Origin: Magnetococcales bacterium
GTDB lineage: Bacteria > Pseudomonadota > Magnetococcia > Magnetococcales > JADGCH01
Assembly (NCBI GenBank): GCA_015229115.1
Contig: JADGCH010000010.1
Span: 1-64,000 of the forward strand
DNA length: 64,000 nucleotides
Reading direction: 5' to 3'
The notes below the pieces were generated by a model. The model was given only the letters and a program-made list of their open reading frames with translations, was not told the origin of the DNA and ran no database searches. Position numbers and translations under genes: made by a program. Of the stretch, positions 1 to 8,260 are shown piece after piece (position 1 is the stretch's first letter; each line of letters begins with the position of its first letter).

Positions 1-55
1 CCCTCATCATAATCGGAGAGTTGTGCCGATGGCAACGTTTCAGAAATTTCTCCCC
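1..55. repeat. 55-bp exact inverted copy of the bamE start region
   Basis: Bases 1-55 are the exact reverse complement of 2038-2092, which covers the ribosome binding site and first nine or so codons of bamE. The match ends sharply at 55/56. The copy carries the bamE start codon at position 29-31 but reads on into unrelated sequence, so it is not a functional gene. Its length and its position at the very first base of the window make an assembly-graph overlap as likely as a true rearrangement. Confidence 0.9.
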
Positions 56-486
56 AAGGCAGGACGCATCATGGCAAGGTCGATGCCACACGCAGCACCA
101 CCTCCAAATCACGTTCGCCATAACAGGGCCATTCCACGGTCGTTCCGTTGGGTAAACCAATCCGACACGTTACAGAGGTAACCGCCTGCGGTGCTACAAC
201 CACCCTCCTGAACCGATTGTAGGGCTGTCTCTTGCTACTGAACAACCGATCCTCAGTCAGCTTCTTCTTCCAGGAGTAGAAAGCCGATAAAACCAGCCCA
301 TGGCTGGATACATAATCCTCAATCGTGCCAGAAAACGTCTCACAACGCTGTAAATGGTCAAGCCAGAACCTCTGCTCGTCACCTAAACCCTTCGTTTCCC
401 GTTGGTCCATGTCATCCCTCCCGAAATCTGTTGTTTCGTGAAAGAATAACAGCTCCTCAAACAGGCCTAAACCCTGGGGAGAAATG
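56..486 (-). mobile_element. Remnant of an IS66-family insertion sequence
   Basis: The stretch between the inverted bamE fragment (1-55) and the ispF remnant (from 487) holds only the first gene of an IS66-type element, tnpA. The next gene, tnpB, appears to begin in the usual overlapping way at the tnpA stop (ATGATG around 68-73, read on minus) with codons M-M-R-P-A, but is cut after about five codons where the bamE-derived sequence begins. No tnpC and no recognisable terminal inverted repeats are in the window. The right border at 486/487 is inferred from where ispF homology starts. Confidence 0.55.
69..410 (-). CDS. tnpA: IS66-type accessory protein TnpA (element truncated)
   Basis: A 113-residue protein with the pattern of IS66 TnpA: an N-terminal helix-turn-helix-like segment (FWLDHLQRC ... 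YVSSHGLVLSAFYSWKKKL) and a C-terminal part ending in LPNGTTVEWP. In IS66 elements TnpA is a small DNA-binding accessory protein needed with TnpB and TnpC for transposition. The open frame could extend to 572, but the start at 410 is preferred because it has a good ribosome binding site (GGGAGG six bases upstream) and gives the normal family length. The upstream extension would read antisense into ispF remnants. Since tnpB is cut off and tnpC is absent here, the element looks immobile unless it continues outside the window. Confidence 0.7.
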   Translation of the reverse strand: MDQRETKGLGDEQRFWLDHLQRCETFSGTIEDYVSSHGLVLSAFYSWKKKLTEDRLFSSKRQPYNRFRRVVVAPQAVTSVTCRIGLPNGTTVEWPCYGERDLEVVLRVASTLP

Positions 487-704
487 GACGCTGACGCCCT
501 GTTGCACGCCATCTGTGATGCCTGCTGGGAGCAGCGGCATTGGGCGATATCGGTCATCATTTTCCCGACCATGACCCCGCTTATCGCGGTATGGATAGCA
601 ACCTGCTGCTGGATCGGGTCGTCAAGGCTACCACCACCGAGCAGCTGGGATTTGTTGGTAGAGAAGAGGGGTTGGTGGCCATGGCAACGGTGTTGTTAGG
701 ATAG
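487..704 (+). pseudogene. ispF: Remnant of ispF (MEcPP synthase), frameshifted and internally deleted
   Basis: Two pieces of 2-C-methyl-D-erythritol 2,4-cyclodiphosphate synthase are readable. Bases 487-522 give DADALLHAICDA. After loss of one base (about 520-522) the frame shifts and 522-623 gives LLGAAALGDIGHHFPDHDP and the following helix to DRVV. From 624 the text jumps to KATTTEQLGFVGREEG and the C-terminus, stop at 702-704. Compared with the roughly 160-residue family, the first 37 or so residues are missing, replaced by the IS66 remnant, and about 50 residues between the DRVV helix and KATTTE are deleted. The enzyme acts in the MEP isoprenoid pathway; this copy cannot work. An intact ispF would have to exist elsewhere. 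Recognition rests on the HSDAD/DIGHHFPD/KATTTEKLGF family motifs. Confidence 0.85.
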
Positions 705-733
705 ATAAAATGCTCACCATATCAACATCGTGG

Positions 734-1438
734 TCATAGATAATTTTCATACAGCTTCCCGATCACCTGCCGCAGCAAGTCCCCATTGGCCCGTACCTGT
801 GCCCGGAATGAGTCGTAGCTGAGCGGCTGGTCGTCGATGCCGTTGGCCAGATTATCGACCAGACAGAGTGCAGCATAGGCGATGCCCAGTTCACCAGCCA
901 GCAGGCACTCGGAGGCAATGGTCATGCCGACAATATCGGCATAAGGCTGATGGAAACGGATCTCGGCTGCTGTCTCAAAACGGGGACCGGTGGTCTGCCA
1001 GTAGACTCCCCGTTCCAGGGCCGGTGGTAGCTGACAGCGATGCCAGACCTCGATGAGGCGCTGACGCCAAGCCGGGTCAAAGGCCAGCAGACGGTGACCA
1101 CGGGCATCATCAAAAAAGGAGTCGGTCACCTGTGGCGCTAGCAGGTCGTCCGGAATGACAAAACGGCCCGGGCTAATGTCGCGCTGCAGGCTGCCGACCG
1201 AACCAATAGCCAGGATACGGTGGACTCCCAGCTGCTGCAATGCCGTCAGGTGGGCCTTGTGGTGGATGCGATGGGGTGGAGTGTAGCCGTCTAGGCCATG
1301 ACGCTGGAGAACATAGCAATGCTCGGTGTGCAGCAGCGTGACCGGACCATACGGCGTAGAGACGGCCACCCTTTCGGCCTGCTGGAACAGGGACGATTCC
1401 AGCAGACTGGTGCCACCGATCAGGGCCGCCGTGGTCAT
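734..1438 (-). CDS. mtnP: 5'-methylthioadenosine / S-methyl-5'-thioinosine phosphorylase family
   Basis: A 234-residue member of the PNP/MTAP nucleoside phosphorylase superfamily. It has the N-terminal phosphate loop IGGTSLLESSLF, the segment QRHG-YTPPHRIHHKA, the TGPRFET motif and the C-terminal VGMT-ASE region. These enzymes split methylthio-nucleosides left over from polyamine or quorum-signal synthesis into base and methylthioribose-1-phosphate. The loop DNLANGI near residue 200 resembles the NNLAxGI pattern associated with S-methyl-5'-thioinosine phosphorylases rather than the TDYDCW pattern of classical MTA phosphorylases, so methylthioinosine is the more likely substrate. The start codon overlaps the bamE stop by four bases (ATGA), indicating translational coupling with the gene upstream. 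Confidence 0.85.
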   Translation of the reverse strand: MTTAALIGGTSLLESSLFQQAERVAVSTPYGPVTLLHTEHCYVLQRHGLDGYTPPHRIHHKAHLTALQQLGVHRILAIGSVGSLQRDISPGRFVIPDDLLAPQVTDSFFDDARGHRLLAFDPAWRQRLIEVWHRCQLPPALERGVYWQTTGPRFETAAEIRFHQPYADIVGMTIASECLLAGELGIAYAALCLVDNLANGIDDQPLSYDSFRAQVRANGDLLRQVIGKLYENYL

Positions 1439-2064
1439 GGTTGCTGGTCTTTGGCCGGATCACGATCCCAAATGGTGCGCCACCAACCTGACTGCTCCGG
1501 CGGCAGATCTTCCTGCTCCGGCATGACTGGCTTGGGACGCCAGAGAATACGTCCCAGCCGATGCCACCAGCGCTCTTCCTGGGAGGAGAGATCGCCCGTG
1601 GTTGTTTTGGCTAGTGGCGTTGGCACATCAAAACCGAACGAGGCCTGTCCCTCTTTGGGTGTCACGTCGGTGCCACCGGGGTTGCTGAGCCGCTTCCAGG
1701 AGAGAAAATCGAACAGGGCGGTGTCCTGGGATAATTGTTCCGGATTCCACAACTGGTCGCCAAAATTGCGCTGGATGTCGCGCACGATGCCCTGCTTGTC
1801 AAAAACGATCTCCAGCCGGTTGACGGTGCGATAAGATTCGTAGTGGCTTTCTTGCAGATAGATCCACCGTTCCTGGCGGAAGCTGTTGACGAAAGTCGGC
1901 GAACCGAGCAGTTCCATCACTTGGCGCTGATGGGTCTGGCCAACCTGGAGGCGGCCAACAGCGACCGGATCAATGATGTTACCCCGTTCGTAGACAACGG
2001 GGGTGCAGGCTGTCAACAGGACCAGGATGGCCGCAAGGGGGAGAAATTTCTGAAACGTTGCCAT
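1435..2064 (-). CDS. bamE: Outer membrane assembly lipoprotein BamE with long C-terminal extension
   Basis: A 209-residue lipoprotein. It starts MATFQKFLPL, has a hydrophobic signal segment ending in a lipobox LTAC (residues 17-20), then the SmpA/OmlA (BamE) domain: GNIIDP, VGRLQVGQTHQRQVMELLGSP and a following beta-rich part to about residue 115. BamE is a subunit of the beta-barrel assembly machine and sits on the inner face of the outer membrane. The start at 2064 is chosen over the longer frame to 2109 because it creates the signal peptide and has GGAGAG eight bases upstream. Typical BamE proteins end near 110-120 residues; the extra 90 or so, proline/tryptophan-rich residues are unusual and of unknown role. 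It is followed with ATGA overlap by the phosphorylase gene. Confidence 0.9.
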   Translation of the reverse strand: MATFQKFLPLAAILVLLTACTPVVYERGNIIDPVAVGRLQVGQTHQRQVMELLGSPTFVNSFRQERWIYLQESHYESYRTVNRLEIVFDKQGIVRDIQRNFGDQLWNPEQLSQDTALFDFLSWKRLSNPGGTDVTPKEGQASFGFDVPTPLAKTTTGDLSSQEERWWHRLGRILWRPKPVMPEQEDLPPEQSGWWRTIWDRDPAKDQQP

Positions 2065-2092
2065 CGGCACAACTCTCCGATTATGATGAGGG
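2038..2092. repeat. Partner of the 55-bp inverted repeat at 1-55
   Basis: This is the in-place copy: it contains the 5' end of bamE (start codon on the minus strand at 2062-2064) and its upstream ribosome binding site. The other copy, in opposite orientation, occupies 1-55. Confidence 0.9.
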
Positions 2093-2142
2093 GCAGGAAT
2101 TGCACCCATTATGACATGCTTACCGCACGGAGCAAAGTTCCC

Positions 2143-2679
2143 ATGATATGGATCAACCGGTTACTGCGTCGCTGGCAGGATTGGCATCAGACCAGCGATG
2201 ATCCGATCCACCAGGAGATGCTGCTGCTGCACGACCGGCTGGTCGACCGTACCCTGGATCTGACCAGCAACGGTGTGCTCGATCTGCCCGATGATTTTTC
2301 GCTGCGCTTCGAGGTGCTGGTGTTTCTGGTAGCGGTGGCTCTGCATCACTTCAGGCAGCATGTCGCGTCCAACCCTCTTCACCAGCAGCGGGCGCAGCAG
2401 CTGTGGGAAATCACCTTTGAGGGGTTTGACCATGGCTTGCGGCAGAAGGGCGTGTCCGATATCCGCATGTCGGCCCGCATGCACAAGCTGCTGCAGCAGG
2501 CTACCGGTCGCCGCAACGCCTATCTGACCGCTCTGGAGCAAGGGGACGAGCTGTTGTTGCGTCAGGCAATCAGCCGTAATATACTCAACCAGCCCGATGC
2601 CGTTACCGTGGTGGATCCACGCGTAGAGCGGCTGCTGGAACGGTTGCACACACTTACACAGGAGCTTGCCCATGAATAA
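2143..2679 (+). CDS. Ubiquinol-cytochrome c chaperone (CBP3-like) protein
   Basis: A 178-residue protein matching the CBP3/UQCC1 family: [17 protein letters not shown], then [25 protein letters not shown] with the typical spacing, then YLTALEQGD and AISRNI. Relatives assist assembly of cytochrome b / the bc1 complex in mitochondria and alphaproteobacteria. The start at 2143 has GGAG ten bases upstream; a longer frame back to 1735 runs antisense through bamE and is rejected. The 78 bases to bamE must hold divergent promoters. The stop overlaps the pgk start by eight bases. No bc1 genes are in this window. Confidence 0.8.
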   Translation: MIWINRLLRRWQDWHQTSDDPIHQEMLLLHDRLVDRTLDLTSNGVLDLPDDFSLRFEVLVFLVAVALHHFRQHVASNPLHQQRAQQLWEITFEGFDHGLRQKGVSDIRMSARMHKLLQQATGRRNAYLTALEQGDELLLRQAISRNILNQPDAVTVVDPRVERLLERLHTLTQELAHE

Positions 2680-3862
2680 ACGTACCCTTCAGGATGTCGA
2701 TTTGCGTGGTAAAAGGGTCTTCATGCGCGTCGACTTCAACGTTCCCATCGACGCTAAAACTGGTCAGGTGCGTGAAGATACCCGCATCCGGGCCGCCTTG
2801 CCGACCATTCATCGGGCGATTGAGCAGGGTGCCAAGGTGATTCTGGCCTCCCATCTGGGACGTCCGGATGGTCAGCCCAACCCGAAATACTCGCTGAAAC
2901 CGGTCGCTGAGCGGTTGTCGGCGCTGCTGCAGCGTCCCATTCCTCTGGCACCCGACTGCATCGGAGAGCAGGTCCAGGCCATGGTGGCGGCCATGCAGCC
3001 GGGGGACATCCTGTTGCTGGAGAATGTCCGGTTTCATGCTGGCGAAGAGAAGAACGATCCTGAACTGGCACGTCAGTTTGCCGCACTGGCCGACGTCGTG
3101 GTTAACGACGCCTTTGGCACCGCCCACCGCGCCCATGCCTCCAACAACGGTATTGCCCAGCTGGTCAAGCCGGTGGTTGCCGGTCTGCTTATGGCCGAGG
3201 AGATCAATTATTTCAACCGTGTCATGACCCAGCCGCAGCGGCCGTTGGTGGCCATCCTGGGTGGGGCCAAGGTTTCCAGCAAGATTGGCATCATCGAATC
3301 ACTGCTGGATAAGGTCGATAAAATCATCATCGGTGGTGGTATGGCCTTCACCTTTTTGCGCAGCATGGGTCACGCGGTCGGCAACTCCTTGGTTGAAAAC
3401 GACATGATCGCGGTGGCCCGCTCCGCTCTGGATAAGGCAGCGGCCAAAGGCGTGGCGCTGATTCTGCCGATCGACGCTGTCATAGCCCAAAAGGCAGAAG
3501 CGGGTGTTGAGGTGAAGGTGGTACCATCGGAGTCGATTCCGGAGGGCTGGATGGGACTCGATATTGGACCGGCCACGGCTGGGCAGTTTGCCGGGGCCTT
3601 GACCGGAGCGCGTACTATTGTCTGGAACGGTCCTATGGGCATGTTTGAAATCCCGGAATTTGCTCGGGGTACCTTGGTGCTGGCTCGTGCTGTGGCCGAA
3701 ATCGATGCTGTCTCGGTGCTCGGTGGCGGGGATACCGATGCGGCGGTGCGTCAGGCCGGTGTCGCCGATCGGGTTTCCTACATCTCGACCGGTGGCGGGG
3801 CCTTTCTGGAAATGCTGGAAGGACGCGAATTGCCTGGGGTAACAGCCTTAGATGATGCGTAA
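2672..3862 (+). CDS. pgk: Phosphoglycerate kinase
   Basis: A 396-residue phosphoglycerate kinase, normal family length. It transfers phosphate between 1,3-bisphosphoglycerate and ADP in glycolysis or the reverse in gluconeogenesis and carbon fixation; cytoplasmic. Visible hallmarks: RVDFNVP near the N-terminus, [57 protein letters not shown] and GGGDT near the C-terminus. The ATG at 2672 has AGGAG seven bases upstream; a TTG at 2666 is in frame but worse placed. It lies between the CBP3-like gene (8-base overlap) and the glycosyltransferase gene (11-base overlap), an unusual operon setting, since gap or fba are the common neighbours. Confidence 0.97.
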   Translation: MNKRTLQDVDLRGKRVFMRVDFNVPIDAKTGQVREDTRIRAALPTIHRAIEQGAKVILASHLGRPDGQPNPKYSLKPVAERLSALLQRPIPLAPDCIGEQVQAMVAAMQPGDILLLENVRFHAGEEKNDPELARQFAALADVVVNDAFGTAHRAHASNNGIAQLVKPVVAGLLMAEEINYFNRVMTQPQRPLVAILGGAKVSSKIGIIESLLDKVDKIIIGGGMAFTFLRSMGHAVGNSLVENDMIAVARSALDKAAAKGVALILPIDAVIAQKAEAGVEVKVVPSESIPEGWMGLDIGPATAGQFAGALTGARTIVWNGPMGMFEIPEFARGTLVLARAVAEIDAVSVLGGGDTDAAVRQAGVADRVSYISTGGGAFLEMLEGRELPGVTALDDA

Positions 3863-4679
3863 TGGCCTGTCGGTCATCATGATCGGACGCAACGAGGAGC
3901 TGTTTCTGCCACGCACCTTGCCGCCGTTGCGGCGCGTGGCCAACGAGATCGTCTTCGTCGATACCGGGTCGGATGACCGTACCTGCGAGATTGCGGCGTC
4001 GTTTCAGTGCCGGCTGTTTCACTTGCCCTGGCAACACGATTTCTCACAGCCGAAGAACTTTGCCATTGAGCAGGCCCAATATCGCTGGATCCTCAGCGTC
4101 GATTGTGACGAGGAACTGGATGTCAGCAGTCAGGGTGTGGCGGCCCTGCGGCGTTGTTGTCGTTCGACCAAAGATCCGCTGTTTCTGGTGGCTATCGACA
4201 ACCTGCAGGCCGATGGCGGGGTTACACGCCACGAGGCGATGCGGCTGTTTCGCAACGATCCACGCATCCGCTTCAACAATCCAGTGCACGAATCGATCTG
4301 CGATGCCATTTACCAGCACTGGCCTCAGCATCATTCTCAGCCGGCCCAGGTCCGGCTGATCCATCATGGCTACAGCAGTGGTGACAATCGCACCAAGCTG
4401 GAGCGCAATATGGATATTCTACGTCGCTGGGTCGATCGGGAGCCGGATAACCTTTATGCTTGCTATAAACTTGGCATGAACCTCTATTTCCGCCAGCAGA
4501 TGGAGCAGAGTCTGCCCCTGCTGCAACGGGCTTTCCAGTTGCTCGATCAGGCTACCGATCGCCACAGTTACCCATTTCTCAACCCATTGGTGAGCCATTA
4601 TCTCGATCTGCTGCAGCAGCAGGGTGATACCGAACAGCTGGCTCAGGCCAAGGCTCGCATAGCCTTGTGGGGTCCATGA
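3852..4679 (+). CDS. Family 2 glycosyltransferase (WaaE/KdtX-like) with TPR-like tail
   Basis: A 275-residue GT-A fold glycosyltransferase. It opens with [11 protein letters not shown], then [13 protein letters not shown] (nucleotide-sugar binding) and the DXD-type motif SVDCDEELD, followed by [19 protein letters not shown], as in LPS-core beta-glucosyltransferases of the WaaE/KdtX group. The last 80 residues ([16 protein letters not shown]...) look like a single TPR-type helical repeat, as in SunS-like enzymes. The acceptor cannot be told from sequence. ATG at 3852 or 3855 are both possible. The stop is fused by ATGA overlap to the next gene. Confidence 0.85.
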   Translation: MMRNGLSVIMIGRNEELFLPRTLPPLRRVANEIVFVDTGSDDRTCEIAASFQCRLFHLPWQHDFSQPKNFAIEQAQYRWILSVDCDEELDVSSQGVAALRRCCRSTKDPLFLVAIDNLQADGGVTRHEAMRLFRNDPRIRFNNPVHESICDAIYQHWPQHHSQPAQVRLIHHGYSSGDNRTKLERNMDILRRWVDREPDNLYACYKLGMNLYFRQQMEQSLPLLQRAFQLLDQATDRHSYPFLNPLVSHYLDLLQQQGDTEQLAQAKARIALWGP

Positions 4680-6673
4680 TCCGTTTCGAACAGGTCAGCA
4701 AGTCATTCGGTGCCCAAACCATCCTGATGCAGGTGGACTGGGAGATGGTGCCCGGGGAGCGCATCGGTCTTATCGGTGCCAACGGCGTGGGCAAGACCAC
4801 CCTGTTGCGGTTGATTCTGGGCGATCTGGAAGTCGATAGCGGCAATGTCACTCGCCCGCCCCAGCAGCGTCTGGGCGTGGTGCGGCAGGAGATTATTGCC
4901 TCCAGTCGCTCTCTGATCGAGGAAACCCTGCAGGGTCATGAAGAGCTGGTGCGGCTGCGTCAGCAACGCCAGCAATTGCGTCACCACCTGACCGACCATA
5001 GCGATGATGCGGCGGCCGTTACGACGTTGGGAGAGGTCGAGTGTCGATTGGAGACGCTCGGCACTTACGACGCCGAAGCACGTGCCGGGGCTATTTTGCT
5101 GGGGCTGGGCTTTGCCCCAGCGCTGTTACAGCAGCCAGTGACCGCCTGTTCCGGTGGTTGGCGCATGCGTCTGGCCTTGGCCCAGGCACTGTTTGCCCAA
5201 CCCGATCTGCTGCTGCTGGACGAACCGACCAACCATCTCGATCTGGAATCGGTTACCTGGCTGGAGGAGCACTTGGCCCAGTGGCCACGGGCGCTGATGA
5301 TCATCTCGCACAACCGCTCTTTTCTCGATCGTACCGTGACCGCTTTGGTGGAGCTGGAATCGGGCCAGCTGACCCGCTATCCCGCCCCTTTTGAACGCTA
5401 TGTGGCCCGCAAGGCGGAGCGCTTGCGTGGTCTGGTCAAGGCAGCGGCAGAACAGCAGCGCCGCATGGCGGCTCTGGAGCGCTTTATCGACCGTTTTCGT
5501 GCCAAGGCCACCAAGGCGCGTCAGGTGCAAAGCCGCATCAAGATGGTCGAGCGCATGGAAGCGATCGACGTCATCGACCCACAGCAGCGGCCGCCGCGCA
5601 TTCAACTACCGGTGCCCGGTTCCTGTCCACGTGAGTTGTGCATCCTGCATCAGGTGCGTTGCTGCTATGGCGATCATACCGTGCTGGCTAACGTCAGTCT
5701 CAACCTGTTGCGTGGTGACAAGATCGGGCTGCTGGGCGTCAACGGGGCGGGCAAGAGCACCTTGCTCAAGCTGTGTGCCGGACTGTTGCCGGCTGCCAGT
5801 GGCAGTGTGAAGCGATCCGCCGGAGTGCGTCCGGCCTGGTTTGCCCAGCATGCCATGGAGACGCTGGATCCGCAGGATACGGTGCTGGTATCGGCCGAAG
5901 CGGCGCAACCGGCTATGGCGCAGTCGGCAGTGCGGCAGTTGCTGGGGGGCTTTCTCTTTTCCGGTGATGAGGTGTTCAAGCGGGTGTCGGTGTTGTCGGG
6001 CGGGGAACGGGCCCGTCTGGCGCTGGTGCGGTTGTTTCTATCCGGAGCCAACCTGTTGCTGCTGGATGAACCGACCAACCACCTCGACATGGAGGCCCGT
6101 GCCGCCCTGACCGAAGCGCTGGAGGCCTATCAGGGCACCCTGATCCTGATCTCCCACGATCGTGATCTGCTGGAGAGTGTTTGCGATACTTACTGGCTGG
6201 TGGCTGATGGTCAGGCCACCGTCTGGCCGCATACGTTGGATGATTATCTGCAGCAGAGTCTCAACCAGCGTAACAGCCGCACCACCGCGGCGGTGACAGG
6301 CGCGGGTGGTAGCCGCCGTGACCTGCGCCGTCAGAGTGCCGAACTGCGTGAACAATTGTCTCGTGCTACGGCACCGTTACGACAGCAGCGTGACCGGCTG
6401 GAACAGCAGATCAACACCGTAGAACAGCAACAGCAGCAACTGGATCAGTGGCTGGCAGAACCGGAACGTTACAGCGAGGCCAACAAGGAACAGCTGACCA
6501 CCCAGCTGATCCGGCGTCAGCAACTGACCACGCTGCTGGAACAGGCCATGGCCGACTGGGAGGCAGTATCGTATCAGATTGAACGGCAGGAACAGCAGAC
6601 TCAGGAGGCCATCGCAGCCTTGAGCAGCAGTTCAGATGTTTCGGCCAATGGTAATCCGACTACGCCGCTGTAG
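4676..6673 (+). CDS. ABC-F family ATPase (YheS/Uup-like)
   Basis: A 665-residue soluble protein with two ABC ATPase domains and no membrane segments, the ABC-F architecture linked to ribosome-associated translation factors. Domain 1: Walker A GANGVGKTT near residue 36, signature CSGGWRMRLALAQ and Walker B LLLLDEPTNHLD. Then the charged interdomain linker around residues 235-300 (FIDRFRAKATKARQ). Domain 2: Walker A GVNGAGKST near 355, signature LSGGERARLALV and a second LLLLDEPTNHLD. The last 110 residues form a glutamine-rich coiled coil, as in Uup and YheS. The linker sequence suggests YheS rather than EttA. Start at 4676 overlaps the preceding stop. Its last 73 bases overlap the convergent maf gene. 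Confidence 0.93.
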   Translation: MIRFEQVSKSFGAQTILMQVDWEMVPGERIGLIGANGVGKTTLLRLILGDLEVDSGNVTRPPQQRLGVVRQEIIASSRSLIEETLQGHEELVRLRQQRQQLRHHLTDHSDDAAAVTTLGEVECRLETLGTYDAEARAGAILLGLGFAPALLQQPVTACSGGWRMRLALAQALFAQPDLLLLDEPTNHLDLESVTWLEEHLAQWPRALMIISHNRSFLDRTVTALVELESGQLTRYPAPFERYVARKAERLRGLVKAAAEQQRRMAALERFIDRFRAKATKARQVQSRIKMVERMEAIDVIDPQQRPPRIQLPVPGSCPRELCILHQVRCCYGDHTVLANVSLNLLRGDKIGLLGVNGAGKSTLLKLCAGLLPAASGSVKRSAGVRPAWFAQHAMETLDPQDTVLVSAEAAQPAMAQSAVRQLLGGFLFSGDEVFKRVSVLSGGERARLALVRLFLSGANLLLLDEPTNHLDMEARAALTEALEAYQGTLILISHDRDLLESVCDTYWLVADGQATVWPHTLDDYLQQSLNQRNSRTTAAVTGAGGSRRDLRRQSAELREQLSRATAPLRQQRDRLEQQINTVEQQQQQLDQWLAEPERYSEANKEQLTTQLIRRQQLTTLLEQAMADWEAVSYQIERQEQQTQEAIAALSSSSDVSANGNPTTPL

Positions 6674-7239
6674 GAACCATGTAGACGGGTGACAAAACAG
6701 GCTGCCAACCCTTGAATGGCATAGGCACCGGCCTTGTCGAGCGGTTCACCCGAGGCGACATAGGCGACAATTTCGCTTGGCTGGAGCGGGCGTATGTGGA
6801 CGTGGGAAATCACCAGTTTTTGCCAGCACAGCAGCGGATCGCGACGACAGACTGCCACGGCCGTCATGACCTGATGCCATCGGCCGGAAAGCTGTTGCAA
6901 TATGGCCACTGCCTGTTGTGGTCCGTCGGGTTTGCCCAGCAGCTGATCCTGGACCACCACCACCGTGTCAGCGGCAATGACCCGATCCTCTGGCAGACCT
7001 AGCGGCGCCATTTCCAGCAGCCGATGCGCCTTGGTCAGGGCCATGCGGTGAACAAAGTCGATGATGCTTTCTTGGGGCAGCCGGCTTTCGTCAATCGCTG
7101 TGGGCACGACGATCGGTTCGATACCGATCTGGCGCAGCAACGCTAATCGTCGTGGCGAGGCCGATGCTAGAAAGATGGCAGGCGGCTTTTCTCCTAGTCG
7201 CGCGGCGCTGTTCTGTGTTAGAGTAACGGTCGGTATCAT
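6601..7239 (-). CDS. maf: Maf-family nucleotide pyrophosphatase (dTTP/UTP type)
   Basis: A 212-residue Maf protein: FLASASPRRLALLRQIG (the signature that binds nucleotide), VVPTAIDES, ADTVVVVQDQLLGKP, and GSYSGVVGLPL at the end. Maf proteins hydrolyse non-canonical or canonical nucleoside triphosphates; the YhdE subtype cleaves dTTP, UTP and modified pyrimidine nucleotides and is cytoplasmic. The start has GGAGG about seven bases upstream. The N-terminal 18 or so residues before the conserved core are an extension. The stop lies 73 bases inside the convergent ABC-F gene. Start codons of maf and the divergent ispB are only 28 bases apart, so their promoters must overlap coding sequence. Confidence 0.92.
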   Translation of the reverse strand: MIPTVTLTQNSAARLGEKPPAIFLASASPRRLALLRQIGIEPIVVPTAIDESRLPQESIIDFVHRMALTKAHRLLEMAPLGLPEDRVIAADTVVVVQDQLLGKPDGPQQAVAILQQLSGRWHQVMTAVAVCRRDPLLCWQKLVISHVHIRPLQPSEIVAYVASGEPLDKAGAYAIQGLAACFVTRLHGSYSGVVGLPLAETSELLLKAAMAS

Positions 7240-7267
7240 TGTTTAACCTCCGGCCATCGGATTCACC

Positions 7268-8260
7268 ATGACCTCATCCTCGTCATCCGTACTTGAACGA
7301 CTCCATGCGCTGATTGCCCCTGATCTTGAACTGACCAACAGCCTGATCAAACAGCATCTCAATGCCGAAGTGGAACTCATCCCAACCCTGGGAACTCACC
7401 TGATCAACAGCGGTGGCAAGCGGTTGCGTCCGATCCTGTTGCTGGTAGCGGCCAAAATGTGCGGTTACCAAGGGCAACAACAAGCCCTGCTGGCCGCTGT
7501 GATTGAGTTCATCCATACTGCCACGCTGTTGCACGACGATGTCATCGATCGTTCCACCACCCGTCGTGGCCAAGCTACCGCCAACGCCCTGTGGGGTGAT
7601 AAGGCTCCCATCCTGGTGGGCGACTTTCTGTTTTCACGCGCCTTCCAGCTGCTGGTGGGCCATGGCGATCTGCATGTGCTGCAGATTGTTGCCGATACCT
7701 GTGCCACCATTTCCGAAGGAGAGGTGCTGCAACTGGTGGTCAGTGCCAATCTTGACACCACCGAGCAGCAATACATGCAGGTGGTAGCCAGCAAAACGGC
7801 CTCGCTGTTCTCCGCTGCGGCCCAGTTGGGCGCCGTTCTGAGCCAGAGATCGGCTGCGGAGCAGCAGCAGCTGGCCCGTTACGGCCTGTTACTGGGTACG
7901 GCCTATCAGGTGGTCGATGATGCGCTGGATTACTCCACCACCCGTGAGACCCTTGGTAAGACCATTGGCGACGATTTTCAGGAGGGTAAAATTACCCTGC
8001 CACTGATCCATGCCTACAGCCAAGGCAGCGAGCAAGAGCGGACTTTCTGGCGCCAGAGCATTGAGCAGAACCAGAAAACAGCGGACAGCCTAGCGCGGGC
8101 CATTGAGTTGATCCGCAGTCGTGGCTCACTGCATTATGCCATGGAACGAGCTAAGCAACTGACCCAGCAGGCCCAGCAGGCCTTGGCGATTTTTCCCGAT
8201 TCACCCGAAAAAGAGGCGTTATGGTTGCTGGCCGGCTTTGCCGTTGACCGCAGCTATTAA
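7268..8260 (+). CDS. ispB: Long-chain polyprenyl diphosphate synthase (octaprenyl type)
   Basis: A 330-residue trans-prenyltransferase. The first aspartate-rich motif is in LLHDDVIDRSTTRRG and the second in YQVVDDALDY; GGKRLRP near residue 57 binds the allylic or isopentenyl diphosphate. Such enzymes make the C40-C50 side chain of ubiquinone or menaquinone. Small residues before the first DDxxD (HTATLLHDD) are typical of long-chain producers, but exact chain length cannot be read. The last 42 bases overlap the convergent trpC. Confidence 0.93.
   Translation: MTSSSSSVLERLHALIAPDLELTNSLIKQHLNAEVELIPTLGTHLINSGGKRLRPILLLVAAKMCGYQGQQQALLAAVIEFIHTATLLHDDVIDRSTTRRGQATANALWGDKAPILVGDFLFSRAFQLLVGHGDLHVLQIVADTCATISEGEVLQLVVSANLDTTEQQYMQVVASKTASLFSAAAQLGAVLSQRSAAEQQQLARYGLLLGTAYQVVDDALDYSTTRETLGKTIGDDFQEGKITLPLIHAYSQGSEQERTFWRQSIEQNQKTADSLARAIELIRSRGSLHYAMERAKQLTQQAQQALAIFPDSPEKEALWLLAGFAVDRSY

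Noticed and set aside
411-572. Upstream extension of tnpA to a 167-residue protein
   Set aside because: The added part is antisense to the ispF remnant and the IS66 family length fits the start at 410.
1735-2142. Upstream extension of the CBP3-like frame
   Set aside because: It runs antisense through bamE; the family N-terminus fits a start at 2143 with a ribosome binding site.
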